From: Xanthomonas vesicatoria ATCC 35937
Lineage (GTDB): Bacteria; Pseudomonadota; Gammaproteobacteria; Xanthomonadales; Xanthomonadaceae
Assembly: GCF_001908725.1 (NCBI RefSeq)
Contig: NZ_CP018725.1
Coordinates: 4,526,001-4,590,000 of the forward strand
Direction of reading: 5' to 3'
DNA: 64,000 bases
Below are positions 28,419 to 37,761 of this stretch, in pieces. The position numbers and the translations under genes are program-made. A model generated the notes under the pieces. It was not told the DNA's origin, did not search any database, and saw only the letters and a list, made by a program, of their open reading frames with translations. Within the stretch, counting starts at the first letter, position 1. Each line of letters opens with the position of its first letter.

Positions 28419-30005
28419 ATGGCTATCTACCACTCGCGCGTCAAAGTTTTTAGTCGTTCCCGCGGCGACTCTGCCGTTGCTGCAGCCGCCTACCGGGCTG
28501 GCCTTCTTCTCATCGACCATCTCACTGGTCAGCGTCATGACTACCGTCGACGCGGTGGCGTGGTGACGTCCGAGTGCTTGGCCCCGCACGATGCTCCAGC
28601 ATGGGCCCTCGTCCCGGCTGAGCTCTGGCCGAAAGCCGAGGAGGCGGAGAATCGCAAGAACTCGGTGGTGGCCCGCGAGTTCGAGGTGGCCTTGCCGCAC
28701 GAACTCACTGATGAGCAACGGTCGGATCTCGCTGTGGCCATTGGGCAAGCCCTGGTTGCCCGCTATGGATTCGCCGTGCAGGCCAGCATCCACTCGCCGG
28801 GCTCCCGCGATGGGCTCAACCATCACGTGCACCTGCTGGCCACTACGCGCAGGCTGGCCCCCGAAGGCTTTACAGAGAAAACGAGGGAGCTGGACGGCGG
28901 AGCGTCGGGGAAGATTGAGATCGAGTGGATCCGCCAGACCATGGCTTCCACGATCAACGAGCATTTGGCCGCTGCGGGAATTGATGCGCGGGTCGACCAC
29001 CGTCGCTTGGAAGTCCAGGCCGAAGAAGCTTTGGCTCGCGGCGATTGGGCCGAAGCCATGGTGCTGTCCCGGCAGCCCACAAAACACATGGGCAAGACAG
29101 CCACGGCATTGGCGCGCAAAGGCGTCATGACCGACCGTGCCGCCGAGAACGCGCGCATCGTTCGAGAAAATGAGGAGGCCTTCGAGCGGTTGCTCGCTCA
29201 AGCCAAGCAAGAGGGTAGGGCAACTCCGAACCCAACCGGCCATAGCCACGATCAGGCGCGGCGCGACCGTCGACGCCGGGCTGGTGCTACGAACGACCTT
29301 CAAACCGCTGTGCCTGGGTTGGAAATCCATGGTCTCCGCGGCATGCGCCTCTCGGACGCCCTGGGCCGGCCTGCGGAAGATGCAGAGATGCGACCCCTGC
29401 GCCCCATCAGTGAGCTGGTCACCGAGGCAGCTCGGAACCTGGCGGAGATCCTTTCGACCCGGCCCGACTTGGCGCTGACCACCACGCAGCGCCTGGTGAG
29501 GCTATGGACCGCGCATGCGGCGACCCTGCGCGACAGTGTCGATTTGCGCAGGTGGCTCAACGGGCTCGTCGAAGGGCTGGGTCGTCTGAAGCGGAGCGTG
29601 CTGAAGTTTGCTCAGCGGACCAGCGCCTTGGGGCGTGCCGAGAAGCTCTTCCACTTGGCCGAGCAAGCATGGGAGCAGTTCAACGGCGACCATCCTCGCC
29701 CCGATGGCGAGTGGGCCTCGCAAGAGTGGGAAAAACGGCGAGGGCGGCGTTTGGCCGTTCTGGAAAAGCGCACAGCCGAACTGGCCGCAGCCCGGGCGGC
29801 AGCTTCCGAGGAGCGCTGGAATGACTGCGAAAATGAAATTGAGCTGCGCACAGCTGAGGTGGAGCAGTGGAGCGAGGAAGTTCTTGCGAGTCCTGAGCTC
29901 GCAATCGCCAGCCGGTCTGTTGAGTCGGTCAAGGCCGCTCCTGCTGAGCCCAAGCCCTCCCCGATGCCAGCGCGGCAACCAACACGCCGTCGGCCACGCC
30001 CCTGA
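28419..30005 (+). CDS. mobA: MobA/MobL family relaxase (MOBQ)
   Basis: Conjugative relaxase expected to nick at oriT and pilot the DNA strand. 528 residues. The N-terminal relaxase domain begins MAIYHSRVKVFSRSRGDSAV with AAAYRAG (a candidate catalytic Tyr), followed by VVAREFEVALPHELTDEQR and the metal-binding His triad LNHHVHLLATTRR. The C-terminal third is helical and charged (LEKRTAELAAARAAASEERW), ending in a Pro/Arg-rich tail; there is no helicase or primase domain. Start ATG at 28419 fits the family N-terminus. A strong terminator follows. A T4SS encoded elsewhere would be needed for transfer. Confidence 0.88.
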   Translation: MAIYHSRVKVFSRSRGDSAVAAAAYRAGLLLIDHLTGQRHDYRRRGGVVTSECLAPHDAPAWALVPAELWPKAEEAENRKNSVVAREFEVALPHELTDEQRSDLAVAIGQALVARYGFAVQASIHSPGSRDGLNHHVHLLATTRRLAPEGFTEKTRELDGGASGKIEIEWIRQTMASTINEHLAAAGIDARVDHRRLEVQAEEALARGDWAEAMVLSRQPTKHMGKTATALARKGVMTDRAAENARIVRENEEAFERLLAQAKQEGRATPNPTGHSHDQARRDRRRRAGATNDLQTAVPGLEIHGLRGMRLSDALGRPAEDAEMRPLRPISELVTEAARNLAEILSTRPDLALTTTQRLVRLWTAHAATLRDSVDLRRWLNGLVEGLGRLKRSVLKFAQRTSALGRAEKLFHLAEQAWEQFNGDHPRPDGEWASQEWEKRRGRRLAVLEKRTAELAAARAAASEERWNDCENEIELRTAEVEQWSEEVLASPELAIASRSVESVKAAPAEPKPSPMPARQPTRRRPRP

Positions 30006-30012
30006 TGGAATC

Positions 30013-30038
30013 AAAGCCCCGCAAGTGCGGGGCTTTTT
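30013..30038 (+). terminator. Terminator of the relaxase gene
   Basis: 10-bp perfect stem AAAGCCCCGC / GCGGGGCTTT, four-base loop, followed by TT, eight bases past the stop. Confidence 0.85.
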
Positions 30039-30052
30039 CTTCTTCTGGGCCC

Positions 30053-30418
30053 TTAGTGCCGGGGACGAGGGCGGAGATCTATCCGCTCGATCCCAATAGG
30101 TTCCTTGGGACGGGGGACGTTGTCCTTTTCCTTGTTCTTCTTGCGCGCCTCTCGCCACTCTTCGACGGACGCCGGCATAGCCGGAACGAAGCTGCGTTCA
30201 ACGACCGCTCGTTTGACGAGGATGGGGTTGGATGGAGCAATGGTCGATGCCTGCACTTGCCCGGCCGGCCCCGGCCCGCCGAGCCTCAGCAACTCGGCAG
30301 CCAAGTCGAGCGAGTATTGGATGTCCTCTACTTCGTTAGGGGGAAGGCGGGTCGTGCGCTGCTGAAGGAGGTGGCCGAGCAGGCGACTGGCGACCTGGAT
30401 CTGCGTTTGGTGATGCAT
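30053..30418 (-). CDS. Hypothetical protein, island
   Basis: 121-residue protein starting MHHQTQIQVASRLLGHLLQQ, with ATG at 30418 preceded by an AGGAG at five bases. The frame is open 33 bases upstream to another ATG. The middle is SLDLAAELLRLGGPGPAG and the C-terminal third is highly basic and Pro-rich (EWREARKKNKEKDNVPRPKE, ending RPRPRH). No membrane segment or known domain. It faces the relaxase gene across the terminator and may belong to mobilization, but this is only position. Confidence 0.55.
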   Translation of the reverse strand: MHHQTQIQVASRLLGHLLQQRTTRLPPNEVEDIQYSLDLAAELLRLGGPGPAGQVQASTIAPSNPILVKRAVVERSFVPAMPASVEEWREARKKNKEKDNVPRPKEPIGIERIDLRPRPRH

Positions 30419-30451
30419 GGGTGCTCCTGTGTTGGGTGAGCACTCATCCAA

Positions 30452-30766
30452 GCAGGTAGCTTCTCTTGCGCAAGAGCTCGCTTGACGAGCTACTTCACAG
30501 ATCCGAGAGCTACCTTCTCGGTAATTTTATAGAAGGTATTAGCTGACTTCTGCTGTCCATGAGGCAAATGGTAGGTCTCGCTGATTCATGGCTTGGAGGC
30601 GTCTTGTGCTCCGCTGAGTCAAAGGTTACTTGATGCCTGCATCGGTCCGGTCAGCGGCGAGCATCAGTAGGCACGAGAGCCGCTCTAAATTTCCTGCAAA
30701 CGAGAAGACGGCCGCCGCACCAATCAGAACGCTCAAGCTTGCTGCCAAGACGAATAGATCCACATC
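30452..30766. other. Intergenic region of the island
   Basis: No coding frame with support. Contains the inverted-repeat cluster at its left part; nothing recognised at 30545-30766. Confidence 0.4.
30463..30544. repeat. Cluster of inverted repeats in the island
   Basis: Three neighbouring dyads: perfect 14-bp palindrome CTCTTGCGCAAGAG (30463-30476); AGCTCG-5-CGAGCT (30475-30491); and AGCTACCTTCT ... AGAAGGTATTAGCT (30508-30544). They fill the first part of the 315-base gap between 30452 and 30766, which has no gene. Confidence 0.55.
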
Positions 30767-31291
30767 TTAGAGCGTTCCCCAAACTGCCGCTTTTTCACCA
30801 GCTTCCCGCAGTTTGATTAGCACTGCGCAGACCGCTGATACAGCCACCCCCATCTGGGACCTTCTTGTCAGGATCTTAGCTCTAAGTTCCATTAATTTTG
30901 CATGCTCCCGGAGGCGTAAGGGATCGCATCGCGTCAATGTGGAAATCACACCCTGCTCAAGCAAGATGTTTTCGTCTACTTCCGCAGCAGCCAAACGATA
31001 TTCAGCCTTCAGAGTCAGAAACACATCCAAGGTTTGAGCGAGTAACCACACCCAGAACGTCAACGCAACGATGGTCATCAAGACCGTCAGGACCGATCTC
31101 GTCGTTGTAACGCTTAGAAGTCCAATGATGCTAAGTCCCGCCGAAATCCCCATGGCAACTACAAGGGCTATGAGCAGATAGAAGGACCATCGCACGACCT
31201 CCGCAGCATTGGAGCGCTGTTTACTGGGCTTCTTGATCTTCGTCAGCAGCTCAGCCGTGCTGGGGATTGGCGCAAAAAGGCGATCGGTCAT
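30767..31291 (-). CDS. Hypothetical membrane protein
   Basis: 174-residue protein starting MTDRLFAPIPSTAELLTKIK. Two strong membrane segments occupy about residues 33-62 (WSFYLLIALVVAMGISAGLS) and 68-92 (VLTVLMTIVALTFWVWLLAQ), followed by a helical cytoplasmic part (EYRLAAAEVDENILLEQG, HAKLMELRAKILTRRSQ) and a weaker third hydrophobic stretch. No domain recognised. The ATG at 31291 is favoured over an upstream ATG at 31342 because the extension is low-complexity polar. It is the last gene before the inferred right end of the island. Confidence 0.5.
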   Translation of the reverse strand: MTDRLFAPIPSTAELLTKIKKPSKQRSNAAEVVRWSFYLLIALVVAMGISAGLSIIGLLSVTTTRSVLTVLMTIVALTFWVWLLAQTLDVFLTLKAEYRLAAAEVDENILLEQGVISTLTRCDPLRLREHAKLMELRAKILTRRSQMGVAVSAVCAVLIKLREAGEKAAVWGTL

Positions 31292-31506
31292 GCTCTGGCT
31301 CGTTTGGGATGTGTCCCGAACTGTGGCCGAGGGTTCTCTCATGAATTGAGACGCGAGGCCTCAGAGCGGCAGCCGTTTCCGCGACGGGTCTCAGGCAGCA
31401 GAAAAAGCAACTCAGGGCATCAAGCAGGCCAGTACCACTCCAAGTATTGGAGCTATCCGGGACCGCTAGGCTTGGCGGCACACGTTGACCAAATTGTAGC
31501 GAAATT

Positions 31507-31514
31507 GTTGCGAC
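31507..31514. repeat. GTTGCGAC copy, possible attR
   Basis: Same octamer and orientation as the four copies at 19535-19628; the shared stretch extends to TGTTGCGACG with the copies at 19546 and 19581. Confidence 0.4.
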
Positions 31515-31890
31515 GCGCTGTTCGTCGGCCTCGTGCGCTTCTTAAAGTCCTTTCTGCACAAGTCTTTTGGGCTTTACGATCATCACACGCCAAGATTTCT
31601 TCATCAGCGGGGTGTGCTCGGGAACCCCGCTGCTGGGCTTGGATTTGTCTTTGGTGTCAGTGCTTTGCAAGAAAACGGCTTCCGAAGTCTGGACGCGGTG
31701 GGGGCGGGCAGGCGGTGGCGTGCAGGGCGTGCGGCACTGGCCTGCAGATGCTGCGCGGTGGCCGCGGTGGTCGGGTCGACCTGCGGGCAGACAAGTTTAA
31801 GCCGAGCAGGGCCAGGATCGCGATCCGCAGTGCGGCGGTTGAAGACTGATGCCTGTTGGTTGTCCGTTTTGACTTGTGTCTGCTCAACGC

Positions 31891-31923
31891 AAGAAAGGCC
31901 GACTGCTCACGCAGCCGACCTTC
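31891..31923 (-). terminator. Terminator of the chemotaxis gene
   Basis: Minus strand reads AAGGTCGGCTGC-GTGA-GCAGTCGGCCTT followed by TCTT; one G-T pair is needed in each arm. It lies 32 bases past the stop. Confidence 0.65.
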
Positions 31924-31954
31924 GTATTGCGCCAAATTTTGCTGAAGCGACGGC

Positions 31955-34219
31955 TTAGAACTCTTGCCAATCTGCGCCTGTGCTCGACGCGCTGGCCACA
32001 ACCGCCTGCTTGGCCGGGCGCTTGATCGACGTCGCGGTGCCGTGTGGCGTGTGTCGGGTAACGCCAGTCGGCTTCTTGGGATGCAGCACGGTCGGTGCAG
32101 CGGAACGCACGACCGACGGGCGTTCGGCCTCGATCTTGAAGATCGACACCGCCTGCCTGAGCTGCACTGCCTGTTCTTCCATGGAGCGTGCGGCCGCAGT
32201 GGCTTCTTCCACCAACGCGGCATTCTGCTGCGTGGTTTCGTCCATTTGGGTGACCGTGAGGTTGACCTGTTCGATGCCGGCCGACTGCTCCTGCGAGGCG
32301 GCAGAAATCTCGCCCATGATGTCGGTAACGCGCTGCACGCTGGCGACGATCTCGGCCATGGTGGTGCCGGCGCTGTGCACCAGTGCGGAGCCTTCGGCCA
32401 CGCGCTCGACCGAGTCGTCGATCAGGCTCTTGATTTCCTTGGCCGCAGCCGTGGAGCGTTGCGCAAGGGTGCGCACTTCGCTGGCGACCACCGCAAAACC
32501 GCGGCCTTGTTCGCCGGCGCGTGCCGCCTCGACCGCTGCGTTCAACGCCAGGATGTTGGTCTGGAAGGAGATGCCATCGATGACGCTGATGATGTCGGCG
32601 ATCTTCTTGGACGAGGCTTCGATGCCGGTCATGGTGCCCACGACCTTGCTGACGATGTCGCCGCCCTGCGAGGCGACGCTGGCCGCACCGATTGCCAGCT
32701 GATTGGCCTGGCGCGCATGTTCGGCGTTCTGGCGCACGGTGGAGGTCAACTCTTCCATCGATGCCGCGGTTTCTTCCAGGTTGGCCGCTTGCTGTTCGGT
32801 GCGTTGCGACAAGTCCTGATTGCCGGCTGCAATCTCGCTGGCGGCCGAATTGATCGACACCGCCGAGTGCTGGATACGCCCGACAATCTCGGCCAGCTGT
32901 ACGGCGGTGGCATTGGCGTCGTCGCGCATCTGTGCGAACACGCCGCGGAACTCGCCGCTCATGCGTGCGGTCAGATCCCCCGCAGCGATGGATTGCAACA
33001 ACGACGATAGCGATTGCAGATTGCCATCGGCGGTGGCCATCAGCTGGTTGAGGCTGTCGACCATGATGTGGAAGTCGTACTGGAAGCGGTCGGCATCGCC
33101 GCGTGCGCTGAAGTCGCCGTTGGCGGCCGACAACGCCAGCTGCTTGATCTCGGCGTTCATCGCCGACAGGTTGGCCTTGACCTCGTTCATGGTCTGGGTC
33201 AATACGGCTTTTTCGCCGGGCAACGCATCCATGCTTTCGCTCAGATCGCCAATGGCGTAGCGGCCCATGATGCGCGCGAGCGTGGTCTGCACTGCCAGAT
33301 GCGAGGCGACCAGGGTGTTGGTGTCCTGCGCCATGCGGCCGTAGTCGCCGGGAAATGCACTGGCATCGATGCGGAAGCTGATCTGCCCATCGTTGTGACG
33401 CTTGGCCATGTCGCCTTGGGCGCTGAGCAAGGCTTGCAGCTGTGTCTGCATGCCGCTCATGGCGCGCAGCAGGCGGCCGGTTTCGTCCTGCGCGTCGGTC
33501 TGCACCTGGTTGTCGAGCTGACCGTTGGCGATGGCCTCGGCTGCCTTGGTGGCGCGGGCCAGCGGATGGGTCAGGCTGCGCGTGATCAACCAGGCAAGCA
33601 GGCCGCTGATCGTGACCACGGCGACTCCGCCGATCAGCAACAGCAGCTTGGCGCGATTCATCGATTGCACTGCTTCCGCATAGGCCTGCTGACTTTGGTG
33701 CTCCTGCCGGCTCACCAGCTCACGGATCTTGTCCTGCCAGGCGGTATTAGCAAGGCGCGCCTTCTGGTTGAGCAGGGCCTGCGCAGGCGTGTTGTCATCC
33801 GCAGCTGCCAGGGTCATCACTTCGTCATTGATCTTGCCGGAGACCGCGCGCAGCGCGTCCATCTCCGCGCGAATCTTGCGGCCTTCTTCGGAGCTGGGAA
33901 GCGTGTCGAGCTTTGCGCGCAGATCCTTGTAGCGCTGGCGCTGCGTCTTGATCGTCTCCAGGGCCTGGTTGTCGAGTTCGGCACTGGTGGCCATCGCGTA
34001 GGTGCCCAGCGCGATCATGATCGACGAGTTGGCATCCAGCATCCCGTTGCCCATCTGGATCTTGGCCATGCGGTCGAGCACGATGAAATCCAGCTGTTTC
34101 TTCGCGCCGGCCATCGAATTCAAGCCGATGGCAACCAGCGAACCCGACAGCAGGATCAACAAGACGAATGCGGCGCCCAGGCGGCGGCCGACAGAATAGC
34201 GTTGCAGTAAGGCGGTCAT
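31955..34219 (-). CDS. Methyl-accepting chemotaxis protein
   Basis: Transmembrane chemoreceptor of 754 residues. TM1 is about residues 10-32 ([20 protein letters not shown]), then a periplasmic four-helix ligand-binding domain, TM2 near 195-217 ([20 protein letters not shown]), HAMP, a long helical linker with repeated HAMP-like units ([20 protein letters not shown]), and the signalling domain with the conserved hairpin tip [20 protein letters not shown]. The C-terminus ends DWQEF, which fits the W-x-x-F pentapeptide that tethers CheR/CheB. Start ATG at 34219 is chosen over an open extension of 26 codons. Ligand unknown. Confidence 0.95.
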   Translation of the reverse strand: MTALLQRYSVGRRLGAAFVLLILLSGSLVAIGLNSMAGAKKQLDFIVLDRMAKIQMGNGMLDANSSIMIALGTYAMATSAELDNQALETIKTQRQRYKDLRAKLDTLPSSEEGRKIRAEMDALRAVSGKINDEVMTLAAADDNTPAQALLNQKARLANTAWQDKIRELVSRQEHQSQQAYAEAVQSMNRAKLLLLIGGVAVVTISGLLAWLITRSLTHPLARATKAAEAIANGQLDNQVQTDAQDETGRLLRAMSGMQTQLQALLSAQGDMAKRHNDGQISFRIDASAFPGDYGRMAQDTNTLVASHLAVQTTLARIMGRYAIGDLSESMDALPGEKAVLTQTMNEVKANLSAMNAEIKQLALSAANGDFSARGDADRFQYDFHIMVDSLNQLMATADGNLQSLSSLLQSIAAGDLTARMSGEFRGVFAQMRDDANATAVQLAEIVGRIQHSAVSINSAASEIAAGNQDLSQRTEQQAANLEETAASMEELTSTVRQNAEHARQANQLAIGAASVASQGGDIVSKVVGTMTGIEASSKKIADIISVIDGISFQTNILALNAAVEAARAGEQGRGFAVVASEVRTLAQRSTAAAKEIKSLIDDSVERVAEGSALVHSAGTTMAEIVASVQRVTDIMGEISAASQEQSAGIEQVNLTVTQMDETTQQNAALVEEATAAARSMEEQAVQLRQAVSIFKIEAERPSVVRSAAPTVLHPKKPTGVTRHTPHGTATSIKRPAKQAVVASASSTGADWQEF

Positions 34220-34529
34220 GCGGCAGTCCCGAGTCCAGGGTTGGAAGATGCCGGTCAGACCATTCGTGTGAAGATCACATGAGGATCGGGTCGGCATGGT
34301 GGATAACGACGCGATGTCTGCAAACTTGATCCCGCCAAGATCCGTGGATTTAGCTCCGCGTCGCCGTTGTCAACTGGTCGGGAAACACCTGACTGGCAGA
34401 CGCGGTGGGCGGGGTTGCAGACTGCTGACGTGGCAGCCTGCGGCAGCGGCGAGCTCAGTCGTCAGTGCACATAGTTGTGTCGGAGGCCGCGCTAGAGTCG
34501 CTGCCCACACCGACGTCCGACATGCACGC

Positions 34530-34841
34530 ATGGATACCCAGAACCACGAATGGATGCAGGCCGTCACTGATGCGCTCAGCGACCTGCTGGCTGCGCGCGT
34601 TGCGCAGGCCACCTTGCTGGAGGCCATGCTGGTCTCGCATCCCGAGCCTGCCACGCTCAGAAAAGCCTGGGATGAATTGTCGTCCCAGCGCATTGTCGTC
34701 GTGGCGCAAAACAAGGCGACCGCGCAGGTGGAACGGCCGATGGATGGCTATACGCTGGAGCAATTCCAGGCGTGGGAAGAGAAGTTTCGCCGTTATTTTC
34801 CGCGCGATTTGAACCATTCATCGGACGATGCGCCAGGTTGA
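34530..34841 (+). CDS. Conserved hypothetical protein, 103 residues
   Basis: Small soluble helical protein starting MDTQNHEWMQAVTDALSDLL, with AARVAQATLLEAMLVSHPEP, RKAWDELSSQRIVVVAQNKA and GYTLEQFQAWEEKFRRYFPR. No domain recognised. The frame is open upstream, but the ATG at 34530 begins a sequence that is also present, in decayed form, at 37976-38209. The duplication itself supports that this is a real gene. Confidence 0.6.
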   Translation: MDTQNHEWMQAVTDALSDLLAARVAQATLLEAMLVSHPEPATLRKAWDELSSQRIVVVAQNKATAQVERPMDGYTLEQFQAWEEKFRRYFPRDLNHSSDDAPG

Positions 34842-35832
34842 TCAACGGCATACAGGGCAAGGTGATCAACTCCTGGCGCCCTTTACGGCAGTTGTTTGCG
34901 GTGAGTTACCGAAGGCGCCGTTTATGCGATTGCTTTGAAGACGCGGTCTTCTTGCTGGGCCTTTCCCGTACGACGTCTTAGAAAAGATTTTCTGGTGAGG
35001 CTGCTGTCATTGCTGGTAATGGGTGCTGTCACCGTGGGCGTTGCAGCTTCGCCGTTCGTGGTGTCAGCAAAAAGAAGTATCGCGATGGACAACTACTCTG
35101 TTGCTGGGCCTGCTTCGATAGTTAAGGCGTGAGGCGGTACGCGCGTCAGGGTGTTGAGTTGCGACGACTTAAAGCCCTGACAGACTCTGCATGTACGTTT
35201 GGGAAATCGCATGGAGGGTTGTGTCGGTGACGGCAGTGATAGATCGGTTGCGGTGCCGAGATGGGACAGTTCGAGCGGAAGCTACATCGGTTGCGTTTGT
35301 CCAACCGCTTAACGCAGGGACATCTGCGTGAACGCATGTCGGGTCCATAGGACAAAGCCTTTGAGCCAAGCGGGCATGGACGCTGCCAGAAATGCCGTGT
35401 CGCCGCTGCTACTGATTGCACTACGCCATATGTTGTCCGTTGATAGCGTGGTGGCTGTCGCCTCTTGGCTTTCGCCAGCGGCTGCGCTGCCAGTGCCTAG
35501 GCCGATCAACAGGGCTTGCGTGTCGCCTTCCTGTCCGTCACGAGACTTTGGATTGCATGGTTTCGCCCGCACTCGCAGGAATGTCGGTCAGGGAGCAGGA
35601 AATATCCAGCTTATGCGCATCGAGTGCAGTGCCGAGCGCACGCCCGTTGCGGTTGCGTCGGCAGTGCTCGGGCTGGCGTGAGTCTGGGTGACGACAACGG
35701 GCAGATCGATCGCAAGGCTGCAGTGCAGCGCTGGGCTTCTCGCGCCTTGCACCACCGTCGGTGGCTTCCGATCAGACCCCTTCTGCGGTTGGAAAAGTTA
35801 AGATCTGGACTCGTGCAGAGTCGGAGGCGCTA
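34842..35832. other. Region without convincing genes
   Basis: Nearly 1 kb before the fucosidase gene. Apart from a possible 45-residue secreted peptide (34995-35132) no frame shows family features. Base composition is patchy and less GC-rich than the neighbours, and it may hold decayed insertions. Confidence 0.4.
34995..35132 (+). CDS. Possible small secreted peptide
   Basis: 45-codon frame from GTG 34995. It begins VRLLSLLVMGAVTVGVAASP, which looks like a signal peptide with a possible cleavage after SPFVVSA, leaving a mature peptide of about 20 residues. No recognised family and a weak ribosome binding site. Confidence 0.25.
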   Translation: MRLLSLLVMGAVTVGVAASPFVVSAKRSIAMDNYSVAGPASIVKA

Positions 35833-37761
35833 ATGATCGATCGTCGTACCTTTCTTGCCACAGGTGTCGTGGCCGTTGCCGCAAGTTTCGGCGCATCCGC
35901 CGCGCGGATGACGGCTGCACCGCGTCCGAATGGTCCAGCGCCGTGGGGCGCCGTGCCCAGCGCTCGGCAGCTGCGGTGGCATCGGTGGGAACAATACGCC
36001 TTCGTGCATTTTGCGATGAACACCTTCACCGACAAGGAATGGGGCTACGGCGACGAGGATCCGCGCAAATTCGATCCCAGCGATTTTTCAGCCGATCAGA
36101 TTGTTGCTGCTGCCAAGGCCGGCAATCTGAAAGGGCTTATTTTCACGGCCAAGCACCACGATGGGTTCTGTCTTTGGCCGACACGCCTGACCGAGCATTG
36201 CATCCGCAACTCGCCCTACAAGAACGGCAAGGGTGACATCGTCGGGGAGATGGCAGCGGCGTGTCGACGCGCTGGCCTGGCGTTCGGCATCTATCTCTCG
36301 CCCTGGGATCGCAACCATGCCGAGTATGGTCGCCCCGGCTACCTCGACTATTTCCGCAAGCAGATCGTCGAACTGTGCACAGGCTATGGCGATCTGTTCG
36401 AGTTCTGGTTCGATGGCGCCAATGGTGGCGACGGTTACTACGGTGGGGCGCGCGAATCGCGCAAGATCGATGCGCCCGCGTACTACAACTGGCCGCGGAT
36501 GATAGAGCTGGTGCATCAGCGCCAACCGATGGCCTGTACCTTCGACCCACTCGGCGCCGAGATCCGTTGGGGCGGCAACGAGGACGGCATTGCCGGCGAT
36601 CCCTCCTGGCCGACCATGCCCGATGCCCCCTACACCCAGGAAAACGGCAATTCGGGCGTGCGCGGTGGGGCGCTATGGTGGCCGGCCGAAACCAACACGT
36701 CGATCCGTCCGGGCTGGTTCTACCATTCCGATGAAGACGGGAAGGTGCGTAGCCCGGAGAACCTGGTGCGCTATTTCGACACCTCCGTCGCGCGCGGCAC
36801 CAACATGAACCTCAATTTGCCGCCCGACCGACGCGGCCGCATCCCCGACCATGACGTGGCGGTGCTGCAGAGTTTTGGCGACGCGATCCGCGCCAGCTTC
36901 GCCATCGATCTGGCCAAGGGCGCCAAGGCCAGCGCCAGCGCATCGCGCGGTGCCGGGTTCGAGCCGGCGCGCGTGCTCGACCGCCAGCCGGACAGCTATT
37001 GGTCCACGTCGGACGATGTCACCACGCCGACGCTGACGCTGGAGCTGTCGGCGGTGCACAGTTTCGATTTGATCCGGCTGCGCGAATATCTCCCGCTGGG
37101 AGTGCGCGTCACTCGCTTTGCGGTCGAGGCTGAAGTAGATGGGCAGTGGCGGCGGCTGGCCGAAGCGCAGTGCATCGGCGCACAGCGCATCGTGCGGCTG
37201 GATCGCCCGGTCGCCGCGCGCCGGGTGCGCCTGATCGTGCTTGAGGCGCCGGTGTGCCCGGCGATCAGCGAATTCGCGCTGTTCCGCGCGGTTGCGCCAG
37301 TGCCGGTCGCGCGGCCAGCAGCGAACGCGCCGGATGTATTGTCTTCCGCCGGCTGGCGCATCGTCGAAGCGAGCGCGCCAGGGGCGGAGACGCTGCTCGA
37401 CGACGATGCCAGCACGATCTGGCTCACGCCCGCACCTACACCCGGCCATCCCGTACAAGCGACCATCGACCTCGGCGCGCTGCGTGAGGTGGCTGGCTTC
37501 AGCCTGACGCCCTCGCGCACGGTGATGAATGGCGCGGCGCCACCAAAGGGCTATCGCGCCGAAACCAGCGAAGATGGCCAACGCTGGCGGCCGGCTGGCG
37601 CTGGCGAGCTGTCCAATATCGCCTATGCGCTCTCGACCCAGCGCCTGAATTTCCCCGAAGTTCGCCAGATCCGCTATCTGCGGCTGTCGTTCGCTGAAAC
37701 GGCAGTGCCTGCCGAGCGGCTGGCGATCGCGGGGATCGGTGCGTTTTCGCAGTTGCGGTGA
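35833..37761 (+). CDS. Alpha-L-fucosidase, GH29
   Basis: Removes alpha-linked L-fucose from plant or host glycans such as xyloglucan. 642 residues. The N-terminus MIDRRTFLATGVVAVAASFG is a twin-arginine signal. The GH29 barrel covers about 45-370: WHRWEQYAFVHFAMNTFTD, LIFTAKHHDGFCLWPT, FEFWFDGANGG with the predicted Asp nucleophile, and NMNLNLPPDRRGRIPD. The C-terminal 270 residues form two beta-sandwich modules resembling F5/8 type C domains (RVLDRQPDSYWSTSDD, TLLDDDASTIWLTPAP), likely carbohydrate binding. Start ATG at 35833. It converges on the GH2 gene. The 103-residue gene upstream and its decayed copy downstream bracket it. Confidence 0.93.
   Translation: MIDRRTFLATGVVAVAASFGASAARMTAAPRPNGPAPWGAVPSARQLRWHRWEQYAFVHFAMNTFTDKEWGYGDEDPRKFDPSDFSADQIVAAAKAGNLKGLIFTAKHHDGFCLWPTRLTEHCIRNSPYKNGKGDIVGEMAAACRRAGLAFGIYLSPWDRNHAEYGRPGYLDYFRKQIVELCTGYGDLFEFWFDGANGGDGYYGGARESRKIDAPAYYNWPRMIELVHQRQPMACTFDPLGAEIRWGGNEDGIAGDPSWPTMPDAPYTQENGNSGVRGGALWWPAETNTSIRPGWFYHSDEDGKVRSPENLVRYFDTSVARGTNMNLNLPPDRRGRIPDHDVAVLQSFGDAIRASFAIDLAKGAKASASASRGAGFEPARVLDRQPDSYWSTSDDVTTPTLTLELSAVHSFDLIRLREYLPLGVRVTRFAVEAEVDGQWRRLAEAQCIGAQRIVRLDRPVAARRVRLIVLEAPVCPAISEFALFRAVAPVPVARPAANAPDVLSSAGWRIVEASAPGAETLLDDDASTIWLTPAPTPGHPVQATIDLGALREVAGFSLTPSRTVMNGAAPPKGYRAETSEDGQRWRPAGAGELSNIAYALSTQRLNFPEVRQIRYLRLSFAETAVPAERLAIAGIGAFSQLR

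Larger units (their letters stand above)
19466..31514. mobile_element. Genomic island, probable integrative mobilizable element
   Basis: About 12 kb of foreign-looking DNA between mutS and a chemotaxis gene. It holds a tyrosine recombinase at its left end, an IS3-type element, a broken Hxs radical-SAM system, a probable T4SS effector/immunity pair, an oriT-like region, a MOBQ-type relaxase with a small partner, and unknown genes. Several segments are clearly AT-richer than the flanks (for example 24.8-25.1 kb). Octamer GTTGCGAC is repeated four times at the left end and once at the right end. No VirB or Tra mating-pair genes are present, so transfer would need a helper. Exact ends are inferred. 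Confidence 0.8.
31343..31954. other. Right junction of the island and intergenic region
   Basis: About 610 bases without a convincing gene. It contains CTCCAA-GTA-TTGGAG (31438-31452), the GTTGCGAC octamer at 31507-31514 that matches the left end, and the terminator of the chemotaxis gene at its right end. High-GC sequence returns at about 31.5 kb. Confidence 0.4.

Noticed and set aside
35309..35572. 87-codon minus-strand frame before the fucosidase gene
   Set aside because: No ribosome binding site, no domain, and overlapped by equally long frames on the other strand.
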